Origin: Halocatena halophila | GTDB taxonomy: Archaea > Halobacteriota > Halobacteria > Halobacteriales > Haloarculaceae | Assembly: GCA_027563145.1 (NCBI GenBank) | Contig: CP071306.1 | Coordinates: 1,612,001 to 1,676,000, forward strand | Direction of reading: 5' to 3' | DNA length: 64,000 nucleotides | Part shown: positions 16,589 through 25,146 of the stretch, one piece after another | How positions within the stretch are numbered: position 1 is the stretch's first letter | Layout of the letters: the number at the start of each line of letters is the position of its first letter | Made by a program: the position numbers and the translations under genes | The notes under the pieces: model-generated | The model's input: only the letters and a program-made list of their open reading frames with translations | What the model was told of the DNA's origin: nothing | Databases searched by the model: none

Positions 16589-17593
16589 ATGGCGTACTAC
16601 GCGGGCGTCGACCTGGGCGCCACGAACACGCGAGCTGCGATCGCAGACGCGACCGCTACGGTTGTGGGCTCGGCAAAACAACCGACTCCCGAGGGACCGA
16701 GCGGCATTGCAGTGACCGAAACAGTGCTCGACGTGATTCGTGGTGCCTGTGACGATGCCGGCATCGAACCGGCCGATATTATCGTCGCCGGAATCGGCTC
16801 GATCGGCCCGCTCGATCTGGCGGCTGGACGGATCGAAAATCCCGCCAATCTTCCAGATTCAATCGACGTAATTCCGCTCGAAGGACCGGTGAAATCACTC
16901 ATCGGCGGCGAGCAAGTCGTCCTGACGAACGACGCAGATGCCGGATTGCTCGGCGAGCGATTCTACGGCGAGTACTCGCCCGACGATATGATTTATGTCA
17001 CCATCTCGAGTGGCATCGGCGCGGGCGTGGCAGTTGATGGCACTGTGCTCTCTGGCTGGGACGGCAACGCCGGAGAAATCGGACACATTCTCGTCGATCC
17101 CGATGGGGAGATGACCTGTGGTTGTGGGAACGATGGCCACTGGGAGGCATACTGTTCTGGCAACAACATTCCGCGCTACGCACAGCGGCTCTACGAGTCC
17201 AATCCCATGGATACGAAACTTCCGGTCCACGAACACGCTCCCGGTGATCCGGTCGCGTTTGACGCAGCGGATCTATTCGGGCTAGCCGGATCGGATGCGT
17301 TCGTCGATCATGTCATCGATCGGATTGCCGAGTGGAACACGATCGGGATGGCCAATCTCGTCCACACGTACGCACCGCTCGTGATCAATATTGGTGGTGC
17401 GGTCGCGCTGAACAATCCGGAACTGATCCTTGAGCCAATCAACGAACGCCTTCCCGAGATGGTTCTGACGAACGTTCCCGACGTGCAGCTTACCTCGCTC
17501 TCCGGTGAGGTGGTCGTCCACGGCGCGCTCGCAAGCGCGTTGCTCGCGGATGGCCACTCCAGACCGGATAATCCGGCGAAGTACAGAAAGTGA
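16589..17593 (+). CDS. ROK-family glucokinase
   Basis: A 334-residue sugar kinase. The phosphate loop DLGATNTRAA (about residues 8-17), the catalytic NDADAG, and the ROK zinc site GEIGHILV ... CGCGNDGHWEAYCSG (about 156-190) are all present. It phosphorylates glucose (or a related hexose) with ATP in the cytoplasm. It heads a cluster with glucose dehydrogenase, KDG aldolase and gluconate dehydratase, so glucose is the most likely substrate. The ATG at 16589 follows an AT-rich box and the palindrome at 16531-16548. Confidence 0.88.
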   Translation: MAYYAGVDLGATNTRAAIADATATVVGSAKQPTPEGPSGIAVTETVLDVIRGACDDAGIEPADIIVAGIGSIGPLDLAAGRIENPANLPDSIDVIPLEGPVKSLIGGEQVVLTNDADAGLLGERFYGEYSPDDMIYVTISSGIGAGVAVDGTVLSGWDGNAGEIGHILVDPDGEMTCGCGNDGHWEAYCSGNNIPRYAQRLYESNPMDTKLPVHEHAPGDPVAFDAADLFGLAGSDAFVDHVIDRIAEWNTIGMANLVHTYAPLVINIGGAVALNNPELILEPINERLPEMVLTNVPDVQLTSLSGEVVVHGALASALLADGHSRPDNPAKYRK

Positions 17594-17653
17594 TCACGAG
17601 ATCCACCAGCGACAACCACATACGAGTAGCAGACGCGAAGGGGAGCGAACTGC

Positions 17654-18718
17654 TCAGGGCGTCTCGAATTCGATTGCGGTTTTGATCGTCTCGTCGGTAT
17701 TGACGAACGCGTCGGCAAACGACTCGACCGGAGCGACGGTCGTCACGAGCGCATCGAACAGCCAGTCGGGAAGCGACGAAAGCGTCTCGATTGCGCGCTC
17801 GAAATGTGGGCGACCGGAGTTCACCGAACCGACCAGAGCCTTATTCTCCATCACCAGTGCCCGATGAAGGTCGCCACCATCGATCTCGAATGCGTGATCA
17901 CCGGGAACGCCAACCAGCGCGCCGACACCGTTGGGCGCAAGTGCCTCGATCGTTTCGAACGCGTGCGGGGCGTAGCCGGTCGCCTCATACACCAGATCCA
18001 TCGGCTCGTACGCACGCGGAATCTCTGCCAGTGCTGTCTCCCGGGAATCAATGTACGTTGCACCCAACCGCTCGATAATGTCGATTGTGGGGTCCGGTCG
18101 ATCACGTCGGCCGAGACAGTAGACACGATCACAGCGCTGGGCGATCATTGCCGTGCTCAACAGCCCGAGTGAACCGTTCCCGAGGACAAGTGCCGATTCG
18201 GGTTCCCATTCGAACGCTGATCGCGTTGTGAGCGCGTGTTCGAGTGCCTTCTCAGTGATCGAGGCCGGCTCAACGAGAAATCCGAATTCGGCCAGCGTCT
18301 CGGGAAGTTCGACGAGATACTCCGCAGGACTAGTGAAATACGAAGAACAGTAGCCATGCGCCCCCACGATCCCGCGTTCGACGTACGCGCCCGACGGTGC
18401 CATATCCGGTTCACCCCGTTCGAAGTACTGATTCGATCCTGATGGCGGAGGGCGGCGCACCATGGGCACCACCACGGTTCCGGGCGAGAGCCCTGCCGCG
18501 TTAGAGTGCGCTACGACGCCGACCGCTTCGTGACCGAGCACGAGACGATCGGCACCCGCCGGTGGCTCACCGTGCTCACCGGAGAGGATCTCGTGGTCGG
18601 TGCCATCAATGCCAACGCGCAAAACGCGGACCAGCGCCTCATCCGGTCCGGGTGTTGGGCGCTCCATCGTTGTCAACGCAGGCGCTCCACCGCCTGCAGG
18701 GACCGCGATGGCGTCCAT
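17654..18718 (-). CDS. gdh: Glucose 1-dehydrogenase (zinc-dependent, MDR family)
   Basis: A 354-residue medium-chain dehydrogenase closely matching haloarchaeal glucose dehydrogenase. The zinc ligands expected for the Haloferax enzyme are visible: Asp in GIDGTDHE, the pair His-Glu in LGHEAVGV, and Glu in FLVEPASITE. The Rossmann loop is LGNGSLGLLS. It oxidises glucose to gluconolactone with NAD(P), the first step of the semi-phosphorylative Entner-Doudoroff route. The start was placed at the ATG at 18718 (MDAIAV, the family N-terminus), which is about 24 nt from an AT-rich box at 18738-18748; an ATG five codons earlier (18733) is possible. Confidence 0.92.
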   Translation of the reverse strand: MDAIAVPAGGGAPALTTMERPTPGPDEALVRVLRVGIDGTDHEILSGEHGEPPAGADRLVLGHEAVGVVAHSNAAGLSPGTVVVPMVRRPPPSGSNQYFERGEPDMAPSGAYVERGIVGAHGYCSSYFTSPAEYLVELPETLAEFGFLVEPASITEKALEHALTTRSAFEWEPESALVLGNGSLGLLSTAMIAQRCDRVYCLGRRDRPDPTIDIIERLGATYIDSRETALAEIPRAYEPMDLVYEATGYAPHAFETIEALAPNGVGALVGVPGDHAFEIDGGDLHRALVMENKALVGSVNSGRPHFERAIETLSSLPDWLFDALVTTVAPVESFADAFVNTDETIKTAIEFETP

Positions 18719-18737
18719 GGTCGAAGTTTGCATGCCA

Positions 18738-18762
18738 AAATAGTTATTCTATCCCGAGTTAA
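18738..18762 (-). promoter_or_regulatory. gdh promoter with degenerate ATTC-N6-GAGT element
   Basis: Reading the minus strand, the AT-rich AATAACTATTTT lies at leaderless promoter distance from the ATG at 18718. On the plus strand ATTC (18746-18749), six bases, then GAGT (18756-18759) is a degenerate form of the ACTC-N6-GAGT palindromes in the neighbouring glucose genes. Only three of four left-arm bases match, so this is weak. Confidence 0.3.
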
Positions 18763-18815
18763 ATCTTTGTGAGGGTGAAAACGAGGGCTTACGTTGTCGG
18801 CCTCGGACGCTCAAA

Positions 18816-19736
18816 ATGATGGACGGACACACACCAACCCCAGGAGATGAGGACCCACTGGAACTCTCGGGCGTCATTCCGCCGACGATCACGGCGTTTT
18901 CGGCGGACGAATCGCTCGATGAAACGACGACGGCTGCCCACGCTCGATACGTGGTCGACGGTGGCGCGACAGCAGTGTTTCCGCTCGGCACGAACGGGGA
19001 GTTTGCGCTGTTGACCCCAGACGAACGAGTGCGTGCAATCGAAGCAGTCGTCGAGGAGGTCGGCTCTGCTGTGCCGGTGATCGCTGGTGTCGGCGCACCG
19101 AGCACACGAGAGACGATCGAGCACGCACAGCGCGCCACAGCCGCTGGTGCTGACGGGCTCGTGGTCGTGACGCCGTACTACTATCCAGTTGATAAGACCG
19201 GGGCGGTTTCTCACTATCAGCAGGTGACCGAAGCTGTCGATAGCCCGGTATACGTCTACCACATTCCGAGTAAAACCGGAAACGCACTCTCAAGGGAGAC
19301 GCTGGTCGAACTCACGGAACTCGACGGGATCGCCGGACTGAAAGATTCCAGCAAGGACATTCCCCTGTTCGGCCAGGTAATCGCCGACGGTGCGGATGTG
19401 AGCTACTTCGCCGGATCGGATTCGTTGCTCGTTCCGGGACTCGATCTTGGCTGTGTGGGTCTCGTGAGCGCGGTCGCAAACGTCGTTCCCGAGCTCGTCG
19501 TCGAGTTGTACGACAGCTATGTCACCGGCGAGCGCGAACGGGCACAGCAACTACAGGAGACGGTTTTTGAGGTTCGACGCGCGCTCAAGCGTGGACCATA
19601 CATGGCTGGCGTTAAAACCGCGCTCGAACTCCGTGGCTTCGAGAGCGGTCCGCTTCGCTCGCCGTTGCGCCGTATGAACACCGAACAAGAGCGTGCGCTC
19701 GAATCAGCACTTGCAGAGCTCGATCTACTCGGGTAG
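18816..19736 (+). CDS. kdgA: 2-keto-3-deoxygluconate aldolase (DapA/NAL family)
   Basis: A 306-residue class I aldolase of the dihydrodipicolinate synthase/N-acetylneuraminate lyase family. The phosphate/carboxylate loop GTNGEFALL (about residues 55-63), the catalytic Tyr in VYVYHIPSKTG and the Schiff-base Lys in GLKDSSKD are present. Given the cluster (glucose dehydrogenase next door, gluconate dehydratase downstream), it most likely cleaves 2-keto-3-deoxy-(6-phospho)gluconate. The start at 18816 is the first of two adjacent ATGs. It is divergent from gdh (97 bp), which suggests joint control. Confidence 0.85.
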   Translation: MMDGHTPTPGDEDPLELSGVIPPTITAFSADESLDETTTAAHARYVVDGGATAVFPLGTNGEFALLTPDERVRAIEAVVEEVGSAVPVIAGVGAPSTRETIEHAQRATAAGADGLVVVTPYYYPVDKTGAVSHYQQVTEAVDSPVYVYHIPSKTGNALSRETLVELTELDGIAGLKDSSKDIPLFGQVIADGADVSYFAGSDSLLVPGLDLGCVGLVSAVANVVPELVVELYDSYVTGERERAQQLQETVFEVRRALKRGPYMAGVKTALELRGFESGPLRSPLRRMNTEQERALESALAELDLLG

Positions 19737-19791
19737 TGGTGATCGTTCACAAGTGTCGAGGTGTTTGGTAGCATTCTCGTTCCGATAATCA

Positions 19792-19811
19792 TTTACTCCG
19801 TGTCGAGTAAA
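19792..19811. promoter_or_regulatory. Palindrome TTTACTC-N6-GAGTAAA (TrmB-like) before gluconate dehydratase
   Basis: Perfect 7-bp arms at 19792-19798 and 19805-19811. It contains TACT-N7-GAGTA exactly, the element reported for the sugar-responsive regulator TrmB in Halobacterium. It ends 7 bp before the gluconate dehydratase ATG and sits over the expected TATA box and transcription start, so binding would be expected to block transcription. Confidence 0.65.
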
Positions 19812-19818
19812 CACTGAT

Positions 19819-21057
19819 ATGGGTATTAATTACGACGAGCTCCACGATCCGAACGCAGAATACACAATGCGTGAGCTCTCGGGGGAGACGATGGAATTGA
19901 CACGATCGCGCGGAGAGACACGCGACGTGTCTATCACCGACGTACAAACGACGATGATCGACGGGAACTTTCCCTGGACGCTCGTTCGCGTCTACACCGA
20001 TGCGGGCGTGACTGGGACGGGCGAAGCATACTGGGGTGCTGGCGTACCGGAGCTAATCGAGCGGATGCGGCCGTTTTTGATCGGTGAAAACCCCCTTGAT
20101 ATCGATCGGCTGTACGAACACCTGGTTCAAAAGATGTCCGGTGAGGGCTCGATTGCCGGCGTCACCGTCACCGCGATCTCTGGCATCGAGATCGCACTGC
20201 ACGACGTTGCGGGAAAGATCCTCGACGTGCCAGCCTATCAACTGCTCGGTGGGAAATACCGTGACGCCGTTCGGGTGTACTGTGACTGTCACACCGAGGA
20301 CGAAGCAGATCCCAAAGCCTGTGCTGATGAAGCAGAGCGCGTGATCGAAGAGCTTGGCTACTCTGCGCTGAAGTTCGATCTCGATGTGCCCGGCGGGCGC
20401 GAAACCGACCGGGCGAATCGGCATCTCACCGACTCACAGATCGACCACAAGGCCGAAATCGTCCGAACCGTCACCGAGCGCGTCGGCGATCGCGCAGACG
20501 TTGCGTTCGACTGTCACTGGTCGTTCTCCGTTGGGAGCGCCAAACGGTTGGCCAGAGCAGTCGAGGATTGTGACATCTGGTGGCTCGAAGACCCTGTTCC
20601 TCCCGAGAACATCGACGTTCAGCGCGAGGTTTCCCGGGTAACGACCACGCCAATCGCCGCCGGCGAGAACGTCTATCGCAAACACGGCCAGCGCCGACTC
20701 ATAGAAGAGCAGGCGATCGACATCGTCGCCCCGGATCTTCCAAAGGTGGGTGGCATGCGCGAGACCCGAAAGATCGCCGATCTGGCCGATAGCTTCTACA
20801 TCCCAGTGGCGATGCACAACGTTGCATCCCCCGTCGCGACAATGGCCGGTGCCCACGTCGGTGCGGCGATTCCGAACGTGCTCGCCGTCGAATACCACTC
20901 CTACGAGCTTGATTGGTGGGAGGATCTCGTCGAAGAGCCCGTCATCGAGGACGGCATGATCGAGTTGAACGAACGAGCTGGTCTCGGAATCACGCTTGAT
21001 CTGGACACCGTCGCCGAACACATGGTGACTGGCGAGACGCTGTTCGATCCCGCCTGA
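19819..21057 (+). CDS. gad: D-gluconate dehydratase (enolase superfamily)
   Basis: A 412-residue mandelate-racemase-type enzyme. The N-terminal capping domain covers about residues 35-150. The barrel shows the KFDLD acid/base region (about 178), metal ligands in FDCHWS, LEDPVPPENID and AAGENVYR, and the late His in VAMHNVASP. It dehydrates gluconate to 2-keto-3-deoxygluconate, the second step of the semi-phosphorylative Entner-Doudoroff route. It is preceded by a TrmB-like palindrome that overlaps its promoter. Confidence 0.92.
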   Translation: MGINYDELHDPNAEYTMRELSGETMELTRSRGETRDVSITDVQTTMIDGNFPWTLVRVYTDAGVTGTGEAYWGAGVPELIERMRPFLIGENPLDIDRLYEHLVQKMSGEGSIAGVTVTAISGIEIALHDVAGKILDVPAYQLLGGKYRDAVRVYCDCHTEDEADPKACADEAERVIEELGYSALKFDLDVPGGRETDRANRHLTDSQIDHKAEIVRTVTERVGDRADVAFDCHWSFSVGSAKRLARAVEDCDIWWLEDPVPPENIDVQREVSRVTTTPIAAGENVYRKHGQRRLIEEQAIDIVAPDLPKVGGMRETRKIADLADSFYIPVAMHNVASPVATMAGAHVGAAIPNVLAVEYHSYELDWWEDLVEEPVIEDGMIELNERAGLGITLDLDTVAEHMVTGETLFDPA

Positions 21058-21103
21058 TCAAACGAGCCCAAAAGCGTTTGTAGTAAACCACCCACCATCG
21101 GGT

Positions 21104-22402
21104 ATGAATCACGACCCAATGATGGTACAACATCGCTCACGGATCGCGTGGTGGGCACTCACGCTGGTTCTTGGTGCCATTCTCGCTCTCGTCATCTACG
21201 CCTTTCTCGGTTCGTTCGTTCTGGGCGTGTTCATCTACTACGCCACTCGGCCAATCTACGAGCGCTTTGGCGATCGGATTCCATCACCGAACGTCGGCGC
21301 AGCTGTTGCGCTGTTAACGATTTCGTTGCCAGTGCTGTTGTTGATCGGCTACACCCTTGCCATCGCTATTTCCGCGTTTGGCGGCCAGCTCGGCTCACTG
21401 GGGCCGTTCCAGAACGCGTTTGCGGAGTACATCGACAGCGGCATGATTCACTCACCAGAGGACCTTATCACGATTCTCACGACGAATCCGAGCCAGATAA
21501 CGTCGATCATCGCACCCGAAACGATCCAGAACGTCGCAGGATCACTCGGAGCGTATCTCGGCATGGTGGCCTCCGGTTCTCTCAAAGCCTTTATCGCGCT
21601 CATCGTCGCGTTCTACCTGCTTCGAGACGATCACAAACTCGCCCACTGGGCGCGACACGCTATTGGCCGCGACGACGAAACGCTCATCGCATACGGAACT
21701 GCAGTCGACACCGATCTGAAGACCATCTTCTTCGGAAACATTCTCAATGCGTTCGTCGTTGCACTCACCTCCGTCTTTGCGTACAACGCATTGAATCTGA
21801 TTGCTCCGACTGGTGGTGCGATCCCCACTCCCACACTGCTCGGACTGCTCGCTGGAGCGGCCAGTCTGATACCGGTTGTGGGTATGAAAATCGTCTACGT
21901 CCCTGTCGGTATCTACATGCTCGTGACGGGAGGGCTGACGAACATCGATCAGCTCTGGTTTCCGATCGCATTTTTGCTCGTTTCGGTCGTTATCATCGAT
22001 GGACTTACTGAGCTGATTCTCCGGCCGTACATTTCCGGACGGAATCTCCACGTTGGGCTCGTGCTGTTCGCCTATATGCTCGGTCCGCTGTTGTTTGGCT
22101 GGTACGGGCTGTTTCTTGGCCCGCTCCTTCTCGTGTTGATCGTTCACCTGGCACGAATCGTCGTTCCCGAACTCATTCACGGCGATCCGCTGACACCCGG
22201 CGCAATCGGGGCCGACCCGATCCCCGATCCGAGTCCAAGAGAGACCGACAGTGACACGGCAATCGGTGGACCGTCGGTGGGTGAACACGGCGACATGGCC
22301 CAAGAACACGACGGCGTTGACGATGGTCAAGCGGGCGATGGCGATGATCACGGAACCAACTCGGACCATGACCAGAACGAGGACGACACGGATAAATCAT
22401 AG
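21104..22402 (+). CDS. AI-2E family transporter (PerM-like)
   Basis: A 432-residue membrane protein with about eight helices and the family's long hydrophobic C-terminal half (LIPVVGMKIVYVPVGIY, RPYISGRNLHVG, LLFGWYGLFLGPLLLV). Members export small molecules or act as ion antiporters; the substrate cannot be inferred. The last 65 residues form a hydrophilic tail dominated by Asp, His, Gly and Asn, which is not part of the domain. Two ATGs close together (21104 and 21119) could serve as start. It stands alone after the glucose cluster. Confidence 0.85.
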   Translation: MNHDPMMVQHRSRIAWWALTLVLGAILALVIYAFLGSFVLGVFIYYATRPIYERFGDRIPSPNVGAAVALLTISLPVLLLIGYTLAIAISAFGGQLGSLGPFQNAFAEYIDSGMIHSPEDLITILTTNPSQITSIIAPETIQNVAGSLGAYLGMVASGSLKAFIALIVAFYLLRDDHKLAHWARHAIGRDDETLIAYGTAVDTDLKTIFFGNILNAFVVALTSVFAYNALNLIAPTGGAIPTPTLLGLLAGAASLIPVVGMKIVYVPVGIYMLVTGGLTNIDQLWFPIAFLLVSVVIIDGLTELILRPYISGRNLHVGLVLFAYMLGPLLFGWYGLFLGPLLLVLIVHLARIVVPELIHGDPLTPGAIGADPIPDPSPRETDSDTAIGGPSVGEHGDMAQEHDGVDDGQAGDGDDHGTNSDHDQNEDDTDKS

Positions 22403-22482
22403 ACGCGAACGGATCAGTCAGTTGCTGCTAGAATAGCGTTGTGTTTCGTACAATTTTTGAAAGGCCACATAGTGGTCCGGGT

Positions 22483-23697
22483 ATGCCCGAGGTGACACTC
22501 GCGGACGTGCAGGCTGCCCGCGACCGTTGCAGTGATGAATCGGTGGTACGGACGACGCCACTCGAACGGAGTCGGTCGTTGAGCAGCTTTTCAGGGGGAG
22601 ACGTGTGGTTGAAGATGGAACACCTCCAGCGAACCGGCTCGTTCAAGACCCGTGGTGCGTACAACAAGCTGGTACAGATCGCAGACGAGTTCGACCGCGT
22701 GGTTGCAGCGAGCGCCGGCAACCACGCCCAGGGAGTCGCGCTCGCGGCGACGAAAGTTGGTGTCGAATCGACGATCGTCATGCCAGAAAACGCTCCGCAG
22801 GCAAAAATCGACGCCACACGTGGCTACGGAGCGACGGTCGTACTCGAAGGACACGACTTTCAGGCGGCGCTTGAGCACGCACAGTCGCTGGCAGCCGACG
22901 ACGACATAGCGTTCATTCACGCCTACGACGATCCGGCGATCGTTGCGGGACAGGGAACGCTGGGGGTCGAAATCCACGAGAAGGGCCCGGACATCGATAC
23001 GGTCGTCGTACCGATCGGTGGTGGTGGGCTGATCGGTGGCGTGGCGACCGCGCTCAAAACGCTCGATCCCTCGATTCGTGTCGTTGGAGTGCAGGCCAAA
23101 GCCGCCGCGACCGTTCCGGAGAGTCTCGATAAGGGCTTCCCCGTCGGTATCGACGATCCCCGAACGATCGCAGACGGCATTGCGACCGGCGGGATCTCAA
23201 CGCTCACGTTCGAACTGATCGAGGAGTACGTCGACGAAGTGGTGCTGGTCAGCGACGAGCAGATTGCCAACGCCACGTTGCTTCTTTTAGAGCGTGCCAA
23301 ACAGCTGGTAGAAGGTGCGGCGGCCGCCTCCGTTGGAGCCCTGCTCTCGGACGAGCTGGACGTAACCGACGAAACCGTCGTGGCAGTGCTTGGCGGTGGA
23401 AACATCGACATCTCGATGCTTCAGACCGTATTGACCCACGCGCTCAGCGACCGCGAGCAACTGATTCGCTTCCGGGTGCGGATCGACGACCAGCCCGGAA
23501 CGATGGGCGAGCTCTCGTCGGTGATCGGCGATCTCGGCGCGAATATCCGGTCGGTGCGACACGACCGCGCCGTCGAGGATCTCCACGTCGGAGAGGCATA
23601 TCTCGTCTTCGAGGTGACGACCAGCGGCGCAGGGCACGCAAGAAACATCATCGACGCCATCGAATCGCGGGGCTACACCGTCGATCGGCTGATCTGA
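22483..23697 (+). CDS. ilvA: Threonine ammonia-lyase (biosynthetic type with ACT domain)
   Basis: A 404-residue PLP enzyme of fold type II. The Schiff-base lysine is in GSFKTRGAYNK (about residue 55), the phosphate-binding glycine loop in VPIGGGGLIGG, and a C-terminal ACT domain (about 325-400, RFRVRIDDQPGTMGEL) gives the allosteric unit. It converts threonine to 2-oxobutyrate for isoleucine synthesis. The ATG at 22483 was preferred to an upstream GTG because MPEVTLADVQAARDR is the normal N-terminus. Length and ACT layout resemble the short (catabolic-type) form found in archaea. Confidence 0.92.
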   Translation: MPEVTLADVQAARDRCSDESVVRTTPLERSRSLSSFSGGDVWLKMEHLQRTGSFKTRGAYNKLVQIADEFDRVVAASAGNHAQGVALAATKVGVESTIVMPENAPQAKIDATRGYGATVVLEGHDFQAALEHAQSLAADDDIAFIHAYDDPAIVAGQGTLGVEIHEKGPDIDTVVVPIGGGGLIGGVATALKTLDPSIRVVGVQAKAAATVPESLDKGFPVGIDDPRTIADGIATGGISTLTFELIEEYVDEVVLVSDEQIANATLLLLERAKQLVEGAAAASVGALLSDELDVTDETVVAVLGGGNIDISMLQTVLTHALSDREQLIRFRVRIDDQPGTMGELSSVIGDLGANIRSVRHDRAVEDLHVGEAYLVFEVTTSGAGHARNIIDAIESRGYTVDRLI

Positions 23698-24234
23698 TCA
23701 GCGATTCGTTTCCGCAACCAGCGTTTCGAACCGCTCTCGGACTTTCTCGATCTTCGGCTGGGCGTGCATCTGACAGTAGGCGTCCGAGGGATTTTTCTCG
23801 AAATAATCCTGGTGATAGGACTCCGCTCGCCAGAACGTTTCCAGCGGTTCGAGCTCTGTGACCACGTCTGCCTCGTACTCGGCGTCGAGCGCATCGATAT
23901 ACGATGTGGCAAGCTCACGCTGGCGGTCATCGTGATACAGAACGATCGATCGGTACTGTGTACCGATGTCAGGACCCTGTCGGTTCAGCTGTGTCGGATT
24001 GTGGGTCGCAAAGAAGACCTCCAGAAGATCGTCGTAGCCGATCACGTCCGGATCGTACGTGACCTGGACGACTTCTGCGTGGCCGGTCTCACCGCGACAG
24101 ACCGCCTCGTAGGTTGGATTCTCCGTGTCGCCACCGGCATAGCCCGACGTGACGGATTCGACGCCCTCAAGGGGCTTCATCGCTGCCTCCGTACACCAGA
24201 AACAGCCACCACCGAACGTCGCTTTCTCGGTCAT
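23698..24234 (-). CDS. msrA: Peptide-methionine (S)-S-oxide reductase
   Basis: A 178-residue MsrA. The catalytic cysteine is in GGGCFWCTE at residues 8-16, followed by the conserved GYAGGDTENPTYE and the family's NPTQLNRQGPDIGTQYRS. It repairs S-sulfoxide of methionine with reducing power from thioredoxin. Its stop abuts the convergent ilvA stop. It lies upstream of and on the same strand as the aldo-keto reductase gene only by neighbourhood, with separate starts. Confidence 0.95.
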   Translation of the reverse strand: MTEKATFGGGCFWCTEAAMKPLEGVESVTSGYAGGDTENPTYEAVCRGETGHAEVVQVTYDPDVIGYDDLLEVFFATHNPTQLNRQGPDIGTQYRSIVLYHDDRQRELATSYIDALDAEYEADVVTELEPLETFWRAESYHQDYFEKNPSDAYCQMHAQPKIEKVRERFETLVAETNR

Positions 24235-24274
24235 ACGACGGTGTAGGCTGTCTGTCGGTTTGTATGTGACGCGC

Positions 24275-25111
24275 TCAGTGTGTCAGTTCGTCATACTCAG
24301 CATCTGAGAGTTTAATCTCCCGGGCAGCGACGTTTTCCTCCAGGTGATCGACGCTCGAAGTGCCTGGAATCGGCAAAATTACGGGCGAGTGATGGAGCAA
24401 CCAGGCGAGGCCAATCTGATACGGGGTTGCATCGTGATTTGCAGCGATCTGTTCGACGGTGGGATCCTCCAGTGTGCCGGCATCGATCGGTGCCCACGGA
24501 ATGAAACCGATATCAGCGTCTTCACACGCTTTGAGCACGCGCTCGTCGTCGCGCGACGCGACGTTGTAGCGATTTTGTACCGTCGCGATGTCGGCAATCG
24601 AGCGGGCCTCCTCGAGCTGTTCGACCGTGACGTTGCTCACGCCAAGCTGTCCAATGACGCCGTCGTCTTGCAGCTCTGCCAGGGCTGTGATCGAATCGGC
24701 GTACGGAACCTCGGGGTCAGGCCGGTGGAGCTGATACAGGTCGATTTTCTCGACACCGAGACGGTCCAGACTCGAGAGCACCGCATCGCGGAGATAATCG
24801 GGATCGCCACACGGTAGCCACTCGCCCGAACGGTTTCGCAGCAGTCCACCTTTCGTTGCAACAATCAGCTCGTCCGGATACGGTGTGAGTGCTTTACGAA
24901 TCAGTCGTTCGCTCACGCCCGGTCCGTAGGAATCTGCCGTGTCGATGAACGTCACTCCCAGCTCAACGGCGCGCTGGAGTACGGTGCAAGCGGTTGCTTC
25001 GTCGGTCGGTCGGCCGATGATTCGCTCACCCGTCAGCCGCATTGCACCGAATCCGAGTCTGTTGACAGTGAATTCGCCGCCGATCGAAAATTCGGATGGA
25101 ACGGTTGCCAT
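24275..25111 (-). CDS. Aldo-keto reductase
   Basis: A 278-residue NADPH-dependent TIM-barrel oxidoreductase. The catalytic tetrad is visible: Asp and Tyr in FIDTADSYGPG, Lys in LIVATKGGLL, and His in YQLHRPDPEV. The C-terminal cofactor site reads PIPGTSSVDHLEEN. Substrate unknown; it is of the AKR group often annotated as oxidoreductase (Tas/YajO-like). The ATG at 25111 was chosen because MATVPSEFSIGGEFTVNR leads directly into the first strand. Confidence 0.9.
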   Translation of the reverse strand: MATVPSEFSIGGEFTVNRLGFGAMRLTGERIIGRPTDEATACTVLQRAVELGVTFIDTADSYGPGVSERLIRKALTPYPDELIVATKGGLLRNRSGEWLPCGDPDYLRDAVLSSLDRLGVEKIDLYQLHRPDPEVPYADSITALAELQDDGVIGQLGVSNVTVEQLEEARSIADIATVQNRYNVASRDDERVLKACEDADIGFIPWAPIDAGTLEDPTVEQIAANHDATPYQIGLAWLLHHSPVILPIPGTSSVDHLEENVAAREIKLSDAEYDELTH

Positions 25112-25146
25112 GGAAAGTACTCTGAACGGATGGTGAAAAAATGTGG

